Source of the DNA: Verrucomicrobia bacterium S94
GTDB lineage: Bacteria; Verrucomicrobiota; Kiritimatiellia; Kiritimatiellales; Pontiellaceae
Reading direction: 5' to 3'
NCBI GenBank assembly: GCA_004299845.1
Contig: CP036201.1
Span: 310,001 to 374,000 of the forward strand
Length of the DNA: 64,000 nt
In this document: positions 25,801 through 42,811 of the stretch, piece by piece
Layout: each line of letters opens with the position of its first letter
How positions within the stretch are numbered: position 1 is the first letter of the stretch
The notes under the pieces: model-generated
What the model was told of the DNA's origin: nothing
The model's database searches: none
Seen by the model: the letters and a program-made list of their open reading frames with translations, nothing else
Translations under genes and position numbers: made by a program

Positions 25801-27246
25801 ATGAGGGGTTTTATAATCAGTGTACTGCTGCTGTTGGCCGGTAGAGGGATGGCGGAGGAAAGTGTGTTTAATATTCTGGATTTCGGTGCGCAGAAGGGGC
25901 AATGGAATATGAGCACTGAGGCTATTCAGAAGGCAATTGATGCCTGCCATAAAGCCGGAGGCGGAAGAGTGCTGTTTCCGAAGGGCTATTATTCCACCGG
26001 CACGCTTTTTCTGAGGAGCAATGTGCATCTCGATTTTGAGGATGGGGCAAAACTTTACGGCAGTACCGATATTAAGGATTATGCGGAAGTACCTGTTGCT
26101 ACTGAGGAACCGCAATTTTCAAAATGTCTGTTTTATGCGGAGGAAGCGGAGAATATAACGATCACAGGGGTGGATACCTCGGAGATCAACGGCCGGGGCT
26201 ATTATTTTCGCTGGGCGCCGGAAAGACCGAAACTGTTCCGCTTTGAGCGGTGCAGAAATATTCGCGTGGAAGATATGACCATTAAAAATTCCGGTTCGTG
26301 GTGCATCTATTTCGGGGGCTGCGATACGGTCCGGATGACGCGGGTGTCTATTTACAATAAGGAAAATCATAACAACGATGGAATGAACTACGACGGGTGT
26401 TCCAACGTCTGGATCAAAGACTGTAATCTGCAGGTGGAGGACGATGCAATCTGCCTGAAAAGTTCAATCAATCGTACATGCGAAAATATCAATGTGGAAG
26501 GCTGCAGTGTGAGCAGTTATCATGCGGCACTTAAATTCGGTACTGCATCGGGATGGGGATTTAAAGATGTCACGGTCAGGAACTGCCGGTTTTATGATTG
26601 CCGTTACGGTACGATTAAATTGCTGATGGTTGACGGCGGCTATATTGATAATGTGCATATTTCCGATATTGATCTGTTCAACTGTGCTGGGCCGATTTTT
26701 CTGCGGCTGGGGAATCGGGGACGGGATTACACCCGGTCGATTCGTCAGGTTTATGATGCTGATGTGAAGCCTGAGGGCCGTCCGGTGGGTACGTTGAAAA
26801 ATGTCTATATAGGAAATATCAGCGGTCGTCTTTATGGACGTAACGATGCGGTGGAGGGGATTATGTTTACCGGTATTCCCGGTCACTATATTGAAAATGT
26901 AACGCTGGAAAATATCGACCTCACTTTTTCGGGTCACGGTAATCTTGATGCCAATGTGGTGGTCCCGGAGGATGAGGCTCGGTATCCGGAACAGTCGTTT
27001 TTTGGTGCACTGAATTCATACGGTCTGTTTATCCGCCACGCAAAAAACGTAAAGTTGAATAACGTCAAACTGCGGTTGCGCGGCCATGATTCCCGTCCGC
27101 CCATTTATTTGGAGGATGTGCGTGGCGGGGTATTCAGTAACGTGAGTGTTGAAGTGAGCGGAAATGTCACGGATGTGGTGATGCAGAAAAATGTGACCGG
27201 TGTGAAAAAGCTGGATGCTGTTCGTGCCGTTCCTGTTGCGTTCTAA
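25801..27246 (+). CDS. Secreted GH28 family glycoside hydrolase (polygalacturonase-like)
   Basis: A 481-residue exported right-handed beta-helix enzyme that would cut pectic or related polysaccharides. The signal peptide ends near residue 18. The start of the family is seen in FNILDFGAQ (usually V-x-D-F-G-A). Catalytic aspartates appear as NNDG (D193) and EDDAIC (D214, D215). The usual G-H-G is replaced by Y-H-A around H241, and the usual R-I-K appears as T-I-K (K273). Such changes occur in exo-acting and atypical GH28 members, so the substrate is open. GGAG sits 9 bases before the ATG. Together with the esterase and phosphatase it forms a small polysaccharide-processing set. Confidence 0.83.
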   Translation: MRGFIISVLLLLAGRGMAEESVFNILDFGAQKGQWNMSTEAIQKAIDACHKAGGGRVLFPKGYYSTGTLFLRSNVHLDFEDGAKLYGSTDIKDYAEVPVATEEPQFSKCLFYAEEAENITITGVDTSEINGRGYYFRWAPERPKLFRFERCRNIRVEDMTIKNSGSWCIYFGGCDTVRMTRVSIYNKENHNNDGMNYDGCSNVWIKDCNLQVEDDAICLKSSINRTCENINVEGCSVSSYHAALKFGTASGWGFKDVTVRNCRFYDCRYGTIKLLMVDGGYIDNVHISDIDLFNCAGPIFLRLGNRGRDYTRSIRQVYDADVKPEGRPVGTLKNVYIGNISGRLYGRNDAVEGIMFTGIPGHYIENVTLENIDLTFSGHGNLDANVVVPEDEARYPEQSFFGALNSYGLFIRHAKNVKLNNVKLRLRGHDSRPPIYLEDVRGGVFSNVSVEVSGNVTDVVMQKNVTGVKKLDAVRAVPVAF

Positions 27247-27252
27247 TATTGA

Positions 27253-28149
27253 TCAGTTCCATAGTTTTCCGGGATAAATTCCGCTTTCGTGCATGGATTT
27301 CAGGGCCTGGACGACGGCGGGGCGGTCTTCGGGATAGGTGACGCCGAACCACCGGGCATCGGAGCTGAGTATTTTAATCCGGGTTTCGCCGTTGTGCATC
27401 ATGCGTGTGACGATATCGGGAATATACCATTCTGATTTCTGTTCGCAGCCTCTGTTCTGCAGGAACTCGATAAACTTTTCTTCCAGGGACTGGAAAAACT
27501 GCGGCGCAAATCCCCAGAAGTTCATGGAGACGATTTCATTGCCGGTCATATCGAAGGCGGTACCGTTTTCAATATATTGAACGGTGCCGGCTTTATTGGT
27601 GATAATTTCGGTGCGCTCGGTGATTTCAGAAAGATAGCCGTTGTCTGTTTTGCAGACGCCGCGTGAAACCGATCCGTTGGGGGAGAGCGTGTTTTTCAGC
27701 CGATAGCCAACCATGCAACTCTCGTTTTCTTTCAGGGCCGGGAACGCTTCTGTGATGGTCCTGTAGGCTTCGGCACCATAGAAATCGTCTGCATTCTGTA
27801 CGCAGAAGGGTTCGCTGATGAGATCTTTGGCGCAAAGTACGGCCTGTCCGGTGCCCCAGGGTTTGGTGCGGCCTTCGGGAATGGAAAATCCGGCGGGCAG
27901 ATCGCTCAATGACTGGAATGCGTACTGTACATCGATTTTTTCGGTGAATTTGCTGCCGACCTGTTCCTTGAAGGCGTTTTCGAAATCGCGGCGGATCACG
28001 AAGACGACTCTGCCGAAGCCGGCCTGGATGGCATCGAAAATAGAATATTCCAGCAGGGTTTCGCCGTTGGGACCTACGGGGTCGAGCTGTTTAAGCCCGC
28101 CGTAGCGGCTGCCCATGCCGGCGGCCATAATCAGTAGTGTCGGTTTCAT
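27253..28149 (-). CDS. Sugar-phosphate nucleotidyltransferase family protein
   Basis: A 298-residue cytoplasmic enzyme of the GT-A nucleotidyltransferase type. The N-terminal signature MAAGMGSRYGGLKQL corresponds to the L-x-x-G-x-G-T/S-R-x-x-P-x-T-K/Q-x-L motif. A metal-binding NADD (CVQNADDFYG) follows, and WGTGQAVLCAK corresponds to the G-T-A-x-A helix. It would activate a sugar-1-phosphate to an NDP-sugar for envelope polysaccharide. The sugar and base cannot be told. It faces the GH28 gene tail to tail with 6 bases between the stops. Confidence 0.82.
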   Translation of the reverse strand: MKPTLLIMAAGMGSRYGGLKQLDPVGPNGETLLEYSIFDAIQAGFGRVVFVIRRDFENAFKEQVGSKFTEKIDVQYAFQSLSDLPAGFSIPEGRTKPWGTGQAVLCAKDLISEPFCVQNADDFYGAEAYRTITEAFPALKENESCMVGYRLKNTLSPNGSVSRGVCKTDNGYLSEITERTEIITNKAGTVQYIENGTAFDMTGNEIVSMNFWGFAPQFFQSLEEKFIEFLQNRGCEQKSEWYIPDIVTRMMHNGETRIKILSSDARWFGVTYPEDRPAVVQALKSMHESGIYPGKLWN

Positions 28150-28315
28150 AATCGTCCTTTCGTTCTGAATCTGAGTGTCGAAGGTTGAATGTCAGGACAG
28201 GCTAGCAGTAGTGGCCGGTTGCGGAAAGGCACAAGAGGTGCAAAGGTTTTCCAGAATTGGACTTGCCCGGAAGCAGGGAAGTTACTACGTTTTTGCCCTT
28301 CATTTTTAAGTGCAC

Positions 28316-28403
28316 GGAGGAATGGCTGAGTGGCTTAAGGCGCGCGATTCGAAATCGTGTGGGCGGAAACGCCTCGGGGGTTCAAATCCCTCTTCCTCCG
28401 CCA
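28316..28403 (+). tRNA. tRNA-Ser (CGA)
   Basis: An 88-base class II tRNA: acceptor GGAGGAA/TTCCTCC, anticodon loop TTCGAAA with CGA at 28350-28352, a long variable arm (GGGCGGAAACGCCTC), T-arm with TTCAAAT, discriminator G and an encoded CCA. Confidence 0.93.
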
Positions 28404-28409
28404 TTTTTC

Positions 28410-28439
28410 ACCCCGCAGGTTCTGTCGAGCCGGCGGGGT
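28410..28439. terminator. Terminator between tRNA-Ser and the acyltransferase gene
   Basis: ACCCCGC (28410-28416) pairs with GCGGGGT (28433-28439), followed by TTGTTTT. It lies between the tRNA and the converging lpxL-like gene and may serve the tRNA. Confidence 0.6.
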
Positions 28440-28444
28440 TTGTT

Positions 28445-29419
28445 TTACCGGTGCCGGGGGGTGCTGTAGTAGGGATAGATCGCGGGGTCGGTGGCGGGCT
28501 TGATCTGTTTCCAGTGTTTGTAGGACCAGAGCCAGAATTCGGGGTGATTGCGGATTTGTGTGCTGATCACATCCATGATCTGCTGGGTAAGATCTTTAAC
28601 GATTTTCCGGTGGTCGGCCTGTTTGTCAAAAACGGGCGGGGTAATGACCGGTCCGGTGTGTGCTTCATATTTTCCGTTGCCGACGGGATGGCTGAAGGCG
28701 AAAATGATGTCGGTACCGGTGCGGTAGGCCAAATAGGCCGGTGCAGAGGAAACGGGTGTAGGCATGCCCAGAAAGTCGACCCAGATTCCTCCGTCTTTTT
28801 CCGCAGTATTCTGATCGAGAACAAATGCGGCTTTGCCTTTGTTTCTGAAGCGATTGATGAGTGTGCGTGTGGCTCCTTTGCGGGGAATGACGGTCATACC
28901 GGTTTTTTCGCGGAGGCGGTTCAGTAGGCGGTCGACGGCTGCATTTTTGGTGATGGCGGCAATGCTGGCGACATCGATGCCCAGCAGCCCGCTCTGCAGG
29001 CCGATCAGTTCCCAGTTTCCGGTGTGGGCGGTGATGATGATGTGTGCACGCTTTTCAAAGTACGGGCCGTCGGCCGGTATGAAGCATTGGTATTTTTCTG
29101 TGCGGGATGGTGTGAAGCGTGAAAACCAGAAAATGTCGCCCATAGTCTGGGTGAAGCTGATGAATGACTGGATGAGAATACGTTTTTTTTCGGCGTCGGT
29201 TTTGGAATGGCCGAATACGGTGTTGAGGTTGGCCAGACCGATGGTCCGCTCTTTTTTTGCAACATAGTAGGTCAGGGTTCCGGTGATGCGGTAAATCTGT
29301 ACGATGCATTTTCGGGGGAAAAGGGGGATCAACAGGGCCCCTGTCCGGAAGGCAAGAGTTTCCAGAGGTCTTCGGATTCGGCGTCGGATTTTTCTGCGGA
29401 TCGTTTTTAGTGAGCTCAT
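28445..29419 (-). CDS. LpxL-like lysophospholipid acyltransferase
   Basis: A 324-residue inner-membrane-associated acyltransferase of the LpxL/HtrB superfamily, which adds secondary acyl chains to lipid A. A basic N-terminus with a hydrophobic stretch (near 24-48) is followed by the catalytic H-x4-E motif HTGNWE (H132 to E137). Further motifs include IPRKGATRTLINRFRNKGKAAFVLDQN, where the D-Q-N segment matches the family. The gene supports a lipopolysaccharide-bearing outer membrane. The product may act on another lipid, since no other Lpx genes are in view. Confidence 0.8.
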   Translation of the reverse strand: MSSLKTIRRKIRRRIRRPLETLAFRTGALLIPLFPRKCIVQIYRITGTLTYYVAKKERTIGLANLNTVFGHSKTDAEKKRILIQSFISFTQTMGDIFWFSRFTPSRTEKYQCFIPADGPYFEKRAHIIITAHTGNWELIGLQSGLLGIDVASIAAITKNAAVDRLLNRLREKTGMTVIPRKGATRTLINRFRNKGKAAFVLDQNTAEKDGGIWVDFLGMPTPVSSAPAYLAYRTGTDIIFAFSHPVGNGKYEAHTGPVITPPVFDKQADHRKIVKDLTQQIMDVISTQIRNHPEFWLWSYKHWKQIKPATDPAIYPYYSTPRHR

Positions 29420-29547
29420 TTCGGGAGTTGTCAGGAATGGGTCATTCTGTTTTCAATACATATCTAAAGCGAACTGAATTGGTCTTATTATTTTGTGGTG
29501 AAATATTACCGGAAGACTATGCTCCGATGCAATCAGGGAGAATTAAA

Positions 29548-30279
29548 ATGAAAAAGATTCAGTTACTGTTTGTGTATGTTTTTGGTTTTCTTCTGGCAGC
29601 TCCTGTTGTTGCCGCTTCTATCGAGTATTCCGTGGATGATGTGGTTTTCGAGGGATATATGGATCGGGCCGGTCCGGATGCGCCGCTGGTGGTGATTGTT
29701 CATGACTGGGATGGATTGACGGAATATGAAATTAAACGCGCAGGTATGCTCCGGAAACTGGGCTATTCTGTGTTTGCGGTCGATCTCTATGGAAAAGGGG
29801 TGCGTCCAACTGAGATTGCGGACCGTAAAAAATGTATGGCGATTCTTACGGATGACCGCCCGAAAATGCGTTCGTATATGAAGGGGGCGCTGGAATTTGC
29901 GGAGGCGCAGGGGCTGAATACGGATAACTGTGTGGTGATGGGTTACTGTTTCGGCGGTACCGCTGTGCTGGAGTTTGCCCGGTCGGGCGCGGATGTGAAG
30001 GGGTTTGTGACGTTTCATGGTGGGCTGGGTCTGCCGGAGGGACAGGATTATTCCAGGGCGACAGGAGAGTATCAGATTCATCATTCGATTACCGACGGTA
30101 TGCCGCCGTTTGCTGCGCTGGCGGAGGCCCTGGAAAAACAGGGGCTTTCTGCGCAGTTGATATCGTACACGGGGGCGCCGCATGGGTGGACCGTGTTTGG
30201 AGGTTCCCGCTACCGTGAAAAGCCGGATCGGGAATCGTGGGCCCATTTTCTTCGGTTTTTGGAGGATGTATTGAAATAA
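29548..30279 (+). CDS. Exported dienelactone hydrolase family protein
   Basis: A 243-residue alpha/beta-hydrolase with a signal peptide (MKKIQLLFVYVFGFLLAAPVVAA). The nucleophile elbow is G-Y-C-F-G-G with Cys134, as in dienelactone hydrolases, and the His lies in GAPHGW. ATG 29548 was chosen because of the AGGGAG just upstream and the signal peptide; a longer frame from 29410 has neither. DLH proteins open lactone rings or act as broad esterases; the substrate is unknown. Confidence 0.8.
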   Translation: MKKIQLLFVYVFGFLLAAPVVAASIEYSVDDVVFEGYMDRAGPDAPLVVIVHDWDGLTEYEIKRAGMLRKLGYSVFAVDLYGKGVRPTEIADRKKCMAILTDDRPKMRSYMKGALEFAEAQGLNTDNCVVMGYCFGGTAVLEFARSGADVKGFVTFHGGLGLPEGQDYSRATGEYQIHHSITDGMPPFAALAEALEKQGLSAQLISYTGAPHGWTVFGGSRYREKPDRESWAHFLRFLEDVLK

Positions 30280-30282
30280 ACA

Positions 30283-30301
30283 GGAGCGACGCTGTCGCTC
30301 C
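30283..30301 (+). terminator. Hairpin after the dienelactone hydrolase gene
   Basis: GGAGCGAC (30283-30290) and GTCGCTCC (30294-30301) form a perfect 8-bp stem with a GCT loop. No T tract follows; it may be a processing or stability hairpin between two genes. Confidence 0.5.
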
Positions 30302-30320
30302 ATAAAACGAAAGAGATCGC

Positions 30321-30695
30321 ATGAAAGCACATACAGCAAGTTTGATAAATGCACTGGTTTTAATCGCCTTCGGGCTTTGGGCCTATTTCGGCTCGGAAAC
30401 ACCTTCGCCAACGGCCTTTATTCCTGTCGGATTCGGGGTCGTTATTCTTGCTCTCTATAAGGGAGTGAAAAAGGAAAATAAAATGGTGGCGCATATTGCG
30501 GTGCTGCTGACGCTGGTGATTCTGATTGCGTTAATCAAGCCGCTTACGGCGGCGCTGGGACGTCATGATTCTGTGGCGGTGGTCCGTGTGGTGGTGATGA
30601 TGCTGACATCGGCACTTTCGATGTTTTTCTTTGTTAAAAGCTTTGTAGATGTACGCCGTGCGCGTGCTGCAAAAGCTGGAGGAAAGGAGAGGTGA
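30321..30695 (+). CDS. Small four-helix membrane protein, unknown function
   Basis: A 124-residue protein with four hydrophobic segments (about 8-26, 31-48, 58-76, 86-106) and a basic C-terminus. The start AAAGAGATCGCATG has a weak ribosome site. I do not recognise the family. It follows the hydrolase gene by 41 bases and may be cotranscribed. Confidence 0.65.
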   Translation: MKAHTASLINALVLIAFGLWAYFGSETPSPTAFIPVGFGVVILALYKGVKKENKMVAHIAVLLTLVILIALIKPLTAALGRHDSVAVVRVVVMMLTSALSMFFFVKSFVDVRRARAAKAGGKER

Positions 30696-30960
30696 TGCTG
30701 CCGTGTCCCGGTGATAGCTTCCCTTTCTGGCAATGTCTGTTGAACGGCGAAAGAGATGAATTAAGGGATTGCTGAGGTGGTGCGGGTCGAGACAGTCGCT
30801 GTCAGAATTTCATGAAACTGCTTCCGACGAAGTGACGAACTCATCTGCTTAATTGAGCGGGCCGCCTATCCGGGCGGTCTTTCTGTTTAAAAAACGTCTT
30901 ACGTAAAATAGCATTTATGAGGGGGTTGTGAGAACGGTTAAAAATAAGTTCAAAAAACGG

Positions 30961-30988
30961 TTGCGAGAAGGGCAATTCTGACTACTAT
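30961..30988 (+). promoter_or_regulatory. rRNA promoter, module 1
   Basis: TTGCGA (-35, 30961-30966), a 16-base spacer, and TACTAT (-10, 30983-30988). An A-rich tract before the -35 box could act as an UP element. Downstream bases CGCCCTGTTC match the bases following the other two -10 boxes. Confidence 0.55.
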
Positions 30989-31045
30989 CCGTCGCCCTGT
31001 TCACAACACGTTAGCTGTTTATGAGGCTGACCGGTGAGCGGGAAT

Positions 31046-31060
31046 TTGTTCTTTTTAAAC
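31046..31060 (+). promoter_or_regulatory. boxA-like antitermination motif, module 1
   Basis: TTGTTCTTTTTAAAC resembles the bacterial boxA bound by NusB/NusE, which lets RNA polymerase pass through rRNA genes. It lies 58 bases after the first promoter. Confidence 0.45.
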
Positions 31061-31210
31061 CTACGAAGTTTTGGAATTCACCGAGGCGTTTCGTCTGTTC
31101 TGAATCTGCGCAAAACGAGCTGTTAGCCGTTCATGCAAGGATCAGAATTCCTTTTTGGGCAGTACAGATTTCATCATTTCAACGGGGTTTAAAATAATTT
31201 GATTTTCGGG

Positions 31211-31238
31211 TTGATCAGAAAGCTTTGATCGTTACTAT
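31211..31238 (+). promoter_or_regulatory. rRNA promoter, module 2
   Basis: TTGATC (31211-31216), 16-base spacer, TACTAT (31233-31238). It is followed by GCCCGCCTTGTTC and a short palindrome CTTGTTCGAAACAAG, also seen after the module 3 promoter in slightly changed form. Confidence 0.6.
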
Positions 31239-31318
31239 AGCCCGCCTTGTTCGAAACAAGCCGGCCGTTGAGACACACGGTGCTGGCTGAGCAAGGGCCG
31301 CTTTTAAGTGGCGTAAAA

Positions 31319-31333
31319 TTGTTCTTTGAGACA
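31319..31333 (+). promoter_or_regulatory. boxA-like antitermination motif, module 2
   Basis: TTGTTCTTTGAGACA fits the boxA pattern and lies about 80 bases after the module 2 promoter. Confidence 0.5.
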
Positions 31334-31481
31334 TCTGAAAACTTCGGGATTGCCGAGCGGAATTGCAATAATGCAGACCGGCTGATGTGTGTTTTAACAT
31401 GCTATGTTGAGTAGGTGGAATTGCTGTCGATCAGTTATTCTTATAGGTTTTCGGGGTGTTGAAAATAATTTGATTTTTGGG

Positions 31482-31509
31482 TTGATCGAAACATAACGAT
31501 CATTATTAT
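31482..31509 (+). promoter_or_regulatory. rRNA promoter, module 3 (nearest to 16S)
   Basis: TTGATC (31482-31487), 16-base spacer, TATTAT (31504-31509), the best -10 box of the three. It is followed by ACCCGCCTTGTTTGAAACAA. It lies about 240 bases before the 16S gene. Confidence 0.65.
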
Positions 31510-31555
31510 AACCCGCCTTGTTTGAAACAAACGGTTCGCCGGATGTGACAGACAA

Positions 31556-31570
31556 TTGATCTTTGAAAAC
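31556..31570 (+). promoter_or_regulatory. boxA-like motif, module 3, at start of the duplicated unit
   Basis: TTGATCTTTGAAAAC matches the boxA pattern and is the first sequence shared by both rRNA operons (second copy at 37218-37232). Confidence 0.55.
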
Positions 31571-31602
31571 AGAATAACTCATAAGTATATGACAACATGT
31601 AA

Positions 31603-31644
31603 GAAGCATCGCTTCGATTCAGAAGTGGTGCGGTTTGTTATAGC
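31603..31644 (+). other. 16S processing stem, 5' arm (operon 1)
   Basis: GAAGCATCGCTTC and GGTGCGGTTTGTTAT in the leader are complementary to bases 33406-33444 after the 16S gene (ATAACAAACCGCACC and GAGCGAAGTGCTTC). This long stem is the expected RNase III substrate for release of pre-16S. The second operon has the same arms 5662 bases on. Confidence 0.65.
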
Positions 31645-31747
31645 CAATGCTTTGAAACTTTGTCGATTGCCCTCCGGGGCAAGCGAGTTTTAAATATGCG
31701 AATAATTATACGAAACAGGATTTGAACCTGATCATTTTTTAAACAAT

Positions 31748-33322
<1,575 letters not shown>

Positions 33323-33491
33323 TAAGGAGAAGGCCGGTCGTAAGACCGGACCTAGGGTATCATCCTTCGGGATGCGGTACGTCGAAAGGCATACCACAAG
33401 GTTTAGGCATAACAAACCGCACCATTTCTGGAGCGAAGTGCTTCAAAATCGATTCTCTTATGAGTTATTCGGCGAGAATATGGACCAAACT

Positions 33492-33567
33492 GGGGGTATA
33501 GCTCAGCTGGGAGAGCGCCTGATTTGCATTCAGGAGGTCATCGGTTCGATCCCGTTTACCTCCACCA
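33492..33567 (+). tRNA. tRNA-Ala (TGC), operon 1 spacer
   Basis: A 76-base cloverleaf with acceptor GGGGGTA/TACCTCC, anticodon loop TTTGCAT with TGC, and an encoded CCA. It lies in the 16S-23S spacer. Confidence 0.93.
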
Positions 33568-33578
33568 TTTTTGAAATG

Positions 33579-33655
33579 GGGCGTGTAGCTCAGTTGGTTA
33601 GAGCGCATCCCTGATAAGGATGAGGTCACAGGTTCGACTCCTGTCACGCCCACCA
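33579..33655 (+). tRNA. tRNA-Ile (GAT), operon 1 spacer
   Basis: A 77-base cloverleaf with acceptor GGGCGTG/CACGCCC, anticodon loop CTGATAA with GAT, and an encoded CCA. The order Ala then Ile is the reverse of that in E. coli. Confidence 0.93.
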
Positions 33656-33700
33656 TTTCCATGGTCCACTCGTATAACATTTTTCCGCATTGAGCGGAGT

Positions 33701-33712
33701 GTTCTTTGACAA
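33701..33712 (+). promoter_or_regulatory. boxA-like motif before 23S, operon 1
   Basis: GTTCTTTGACAA in the spacer fits boxA, as expected between 16S and 23S genes. The second copy lies at 39363-39374. Confidence 0.55.
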
Positions 33713-33788
33713 TTGCATAGTATTGAATAACTGCAACAAGCGCATGTATACTTTATATATGTTACTTATTTATTAGTAACCTTGATTT

Positions 33789-36734
<2,946 letters not shown>

Positions 36735-36873
36735 AATTTTTTCTTCCTTATGGAAGGGAAAGGTTTTATGCCCGCTGTTTGCAAAAGTCGGCGCGGCAGA
36801 CAAACCGTAGAGTTATACATGTCGTTGTTGTCGTTATTTCAATACTATGCAGTTGCAGATTTTTTGATGATTT

Positions 36874-36987
36874 TCCGGTTGCCATAGCGAGGAGGAAACA
36901 CCTGTTCCCATTCCGAACACAGAAGTGAAGGGCCTCAGCGGCAATGGTACTAGGGGGCAGACCCTGGGAGAGTAGCACGCAGCCGGA
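36874..36987 (+). rRNA. rrf: 5S ribosomal RNA, operon 1
   Basis: A 114-base gene with closing helix TCCGGTTGC/GCAGCCGGA and the conserved CCCATTCCGAACACAGAAGT segment, followed by the expected ACCCTGGGAGAGTAG part. Confidence 0.92.
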
Positions 36988-36997
36988 TTTATTTTTT

Positions 36998-37022
36998 CTT
37001 CCGATATACAGGAAGTATTTTT
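36998..37022 (+). terminator. Terminator-like hairpin after operon 1
   Basis: CTTCC (36998-37002) pairs with GGAAG (37011-37015), followed by TATTTTT. A second small hairpin, CTCC/GGAG, follows at 37024-37040. This is weaker than the terminator of operon 2, so read-through into the second operon is possible. Confidence 0.5.
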
Positions 37023-37158
37023 CCTCCAATGTATTTGGAGCACGGGTATCAGGCGGCCCCGGCTGCTTAATACCAACCTTATAACACTATGAGCGTCCAC
37101 TGATTATGGGCCGTAGCGATAAGGTTTGTTCTTTTAGAATTTATTTTTGAAATAACGG

Positions 37159-37186
37159 TTGACTCGATAGCGAAATTTGCTACCTT
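37159..37186 (+). promoter_or_regulatory. rRNA promoter of operon 2
   Basis: TTGACT (-35, 37159-37164), 16-base spacer, TACCTT (-10, 37181-37186), preceded by an AT-rich stretch and the bases ACGG that also stand before the module 1 promoter. The bases after the -10 box (GTTCGGCCC) recall the conserved CTTGTTC of operon 1. Only one such promoter serves this copy. Confidence 0.6.
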
Positions 37187-37194
37187 GTTCGGCC

Positions 37195-37217
37195 CTTCAG
37201 CAAAAAAAAAGCTGAAG
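37195..37217 (+). other. Leader hairpin of operon 2
   Basis: CTTCAGC (37195-37201) and GCTGAAG (37211-37217) form a perfect 7-bp stem with a loop of nine A. It touches the boxA motif at 37218. Operon 1 has a different leader here. Confidence 0.5.
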
Positions 37218-37409
37218 TTGATCTTTGAAAACAGAATAACTCATAAGTATATGACAACATGTAAGAAGCATCGCTTCGATTCAGAAGTGGTGCGGTTTGT
37301 TATAGCCAATGCTTTGAAACTTTGTCGATTGCCCTCCGGGGCAAGCGAGTTTTAAATATGCGAATAATTATACGAAACAGGATTTGAACCTGATCATTTT
37401 TTAAACAAT

Positions 37410-38984
<1,575 letters not shown>

Positions 38985-39153
38985 TAAGGAGAAGGCCGGT
39001 CGTAAGACCGGACCTAGGGTATCATCCTTCGGGATGCGGTACGTCGAAAGGCATACCACAAGGTTTAGGCATAACAAACCGCACCATTTCTGGAGCGAAG
39101 TGCTTCAAAATCGATTCTCTTATGAGTTATTCGGCGAGAATATGGACCAAACT

Positions 39154-39229
39154 GGGGGTATAGCTCAGCTGGGAGAGCGCCTGATTTGCATTCAGGAGGT
39201 CATCGGTTCGATCCCGTTTACCTCCACCA
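39154..39229 (+). tRNA. tRNA-Ala (TGC), operon 2 spacer
   Basis: Duplicate of the tRNA-Ala gene in operon 1, with an encoded CCA. Confidence 0.93.
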
Positions 39230-39240
39230 TTTTTGAAATG

Positions 39241-39317
39241 GGGCGTGTAGCTCAGTTGGTTAGAGCGCATCCCTGATAAGGATGAGGTCACAGGTTCGAC
39301 TCCTGTCACGCCCACCA
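39241..39317 (+). tRNA. tRNA-Ile (GAT), operon 2 spacer
   Basis: Duplicate of the tRNA-Ile gene in operon 1, with an encoded CCA. Confidence 0.93.
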
Positions 39318-39450
39318 TTTCCATGGTCCACTCGTATAACATTTTTCCGCATTGAGCGGAGTGTTCTTTGACAATTGCATAGTATTGAATAACTGCAACA
39401 AGCGCATGTATACTTTATATATGTTACTTATTTATTAGTAACCTTGATTT

Positions 39451-42396
<2,946 letters not shown>

Positions 42397-42535
42397 AATT
42401 TTTTCTTCCTTATGGAAGGGAAAGGTTTTATGCCCGCTGTTTGCAAAAGTCGGCGCGGCAGACAAACCGTAGAGTTATACATGTCGTTGTTGTCGTTATT
42501 TCAATACTATGCAGTTGCAGATTTTTTGATGATTT

Positions 42536-42649
42536 TCCGGTTGCCATAGCGAGGAGGAAACACCTGTTCCCATTCCGAACACAGAAGTGAAGGGCCTCAG
42601 CGGCAATGGTACTAGGGGGCAGACCCTGGGAGAGTAGCACGCAGCCGGA
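42536..42649 (+). rRNA. rrf: 5S ribosomal RNA, operon 2
   Basis: Duplicate of the operon 1 5S gene, followed closely by a strong terminator. Confidence 0.92.
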
Positions 42650-42661
42650 TTTATTTTTTTC

Positions 42662-42696
42662 AGCCCCGATTATTTTAATGATTGGGGCTTTTTTAT
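42662..42696 (+). terminator. Rho-independent terminator of operon 2
   Basis: AGCCCCGAT (42662-42670) pairs with ATTGGGGCT (42681-42689) with one wobble, followed by a T run. It ends the tandem rRNA block. Confidence 0.85.
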
Positions 42697-42811
42697 TCGT
42701 ATACGTCTTTTCCGGAGTAAGCGTCTCTTCGGCGACCGCCTTGACAGGATTACGAAATCGTATTTGCGAGGATTGCTTGTATGCGTCTTTTCGATCACCC
42801 TATTGACAATG

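Larger units (their letters stand above)
30696..31747. other. Long rRNA leader region with no protein gene
   Basis: About 1.05 kb without a credible coding sequence. A hairpin GCCGCC/GGCGGT (30861-30878) may end upstream transcription. From about 30930 on, the region holds three promoter-like elements, each followed by a boxA-like motif, leading to the first 16S gene. Modules 2 and 3 share a stretch of roughly 70 bases with the same order of motifs (around 31190-31262 and 31462-31533). Confidence 0.7.
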
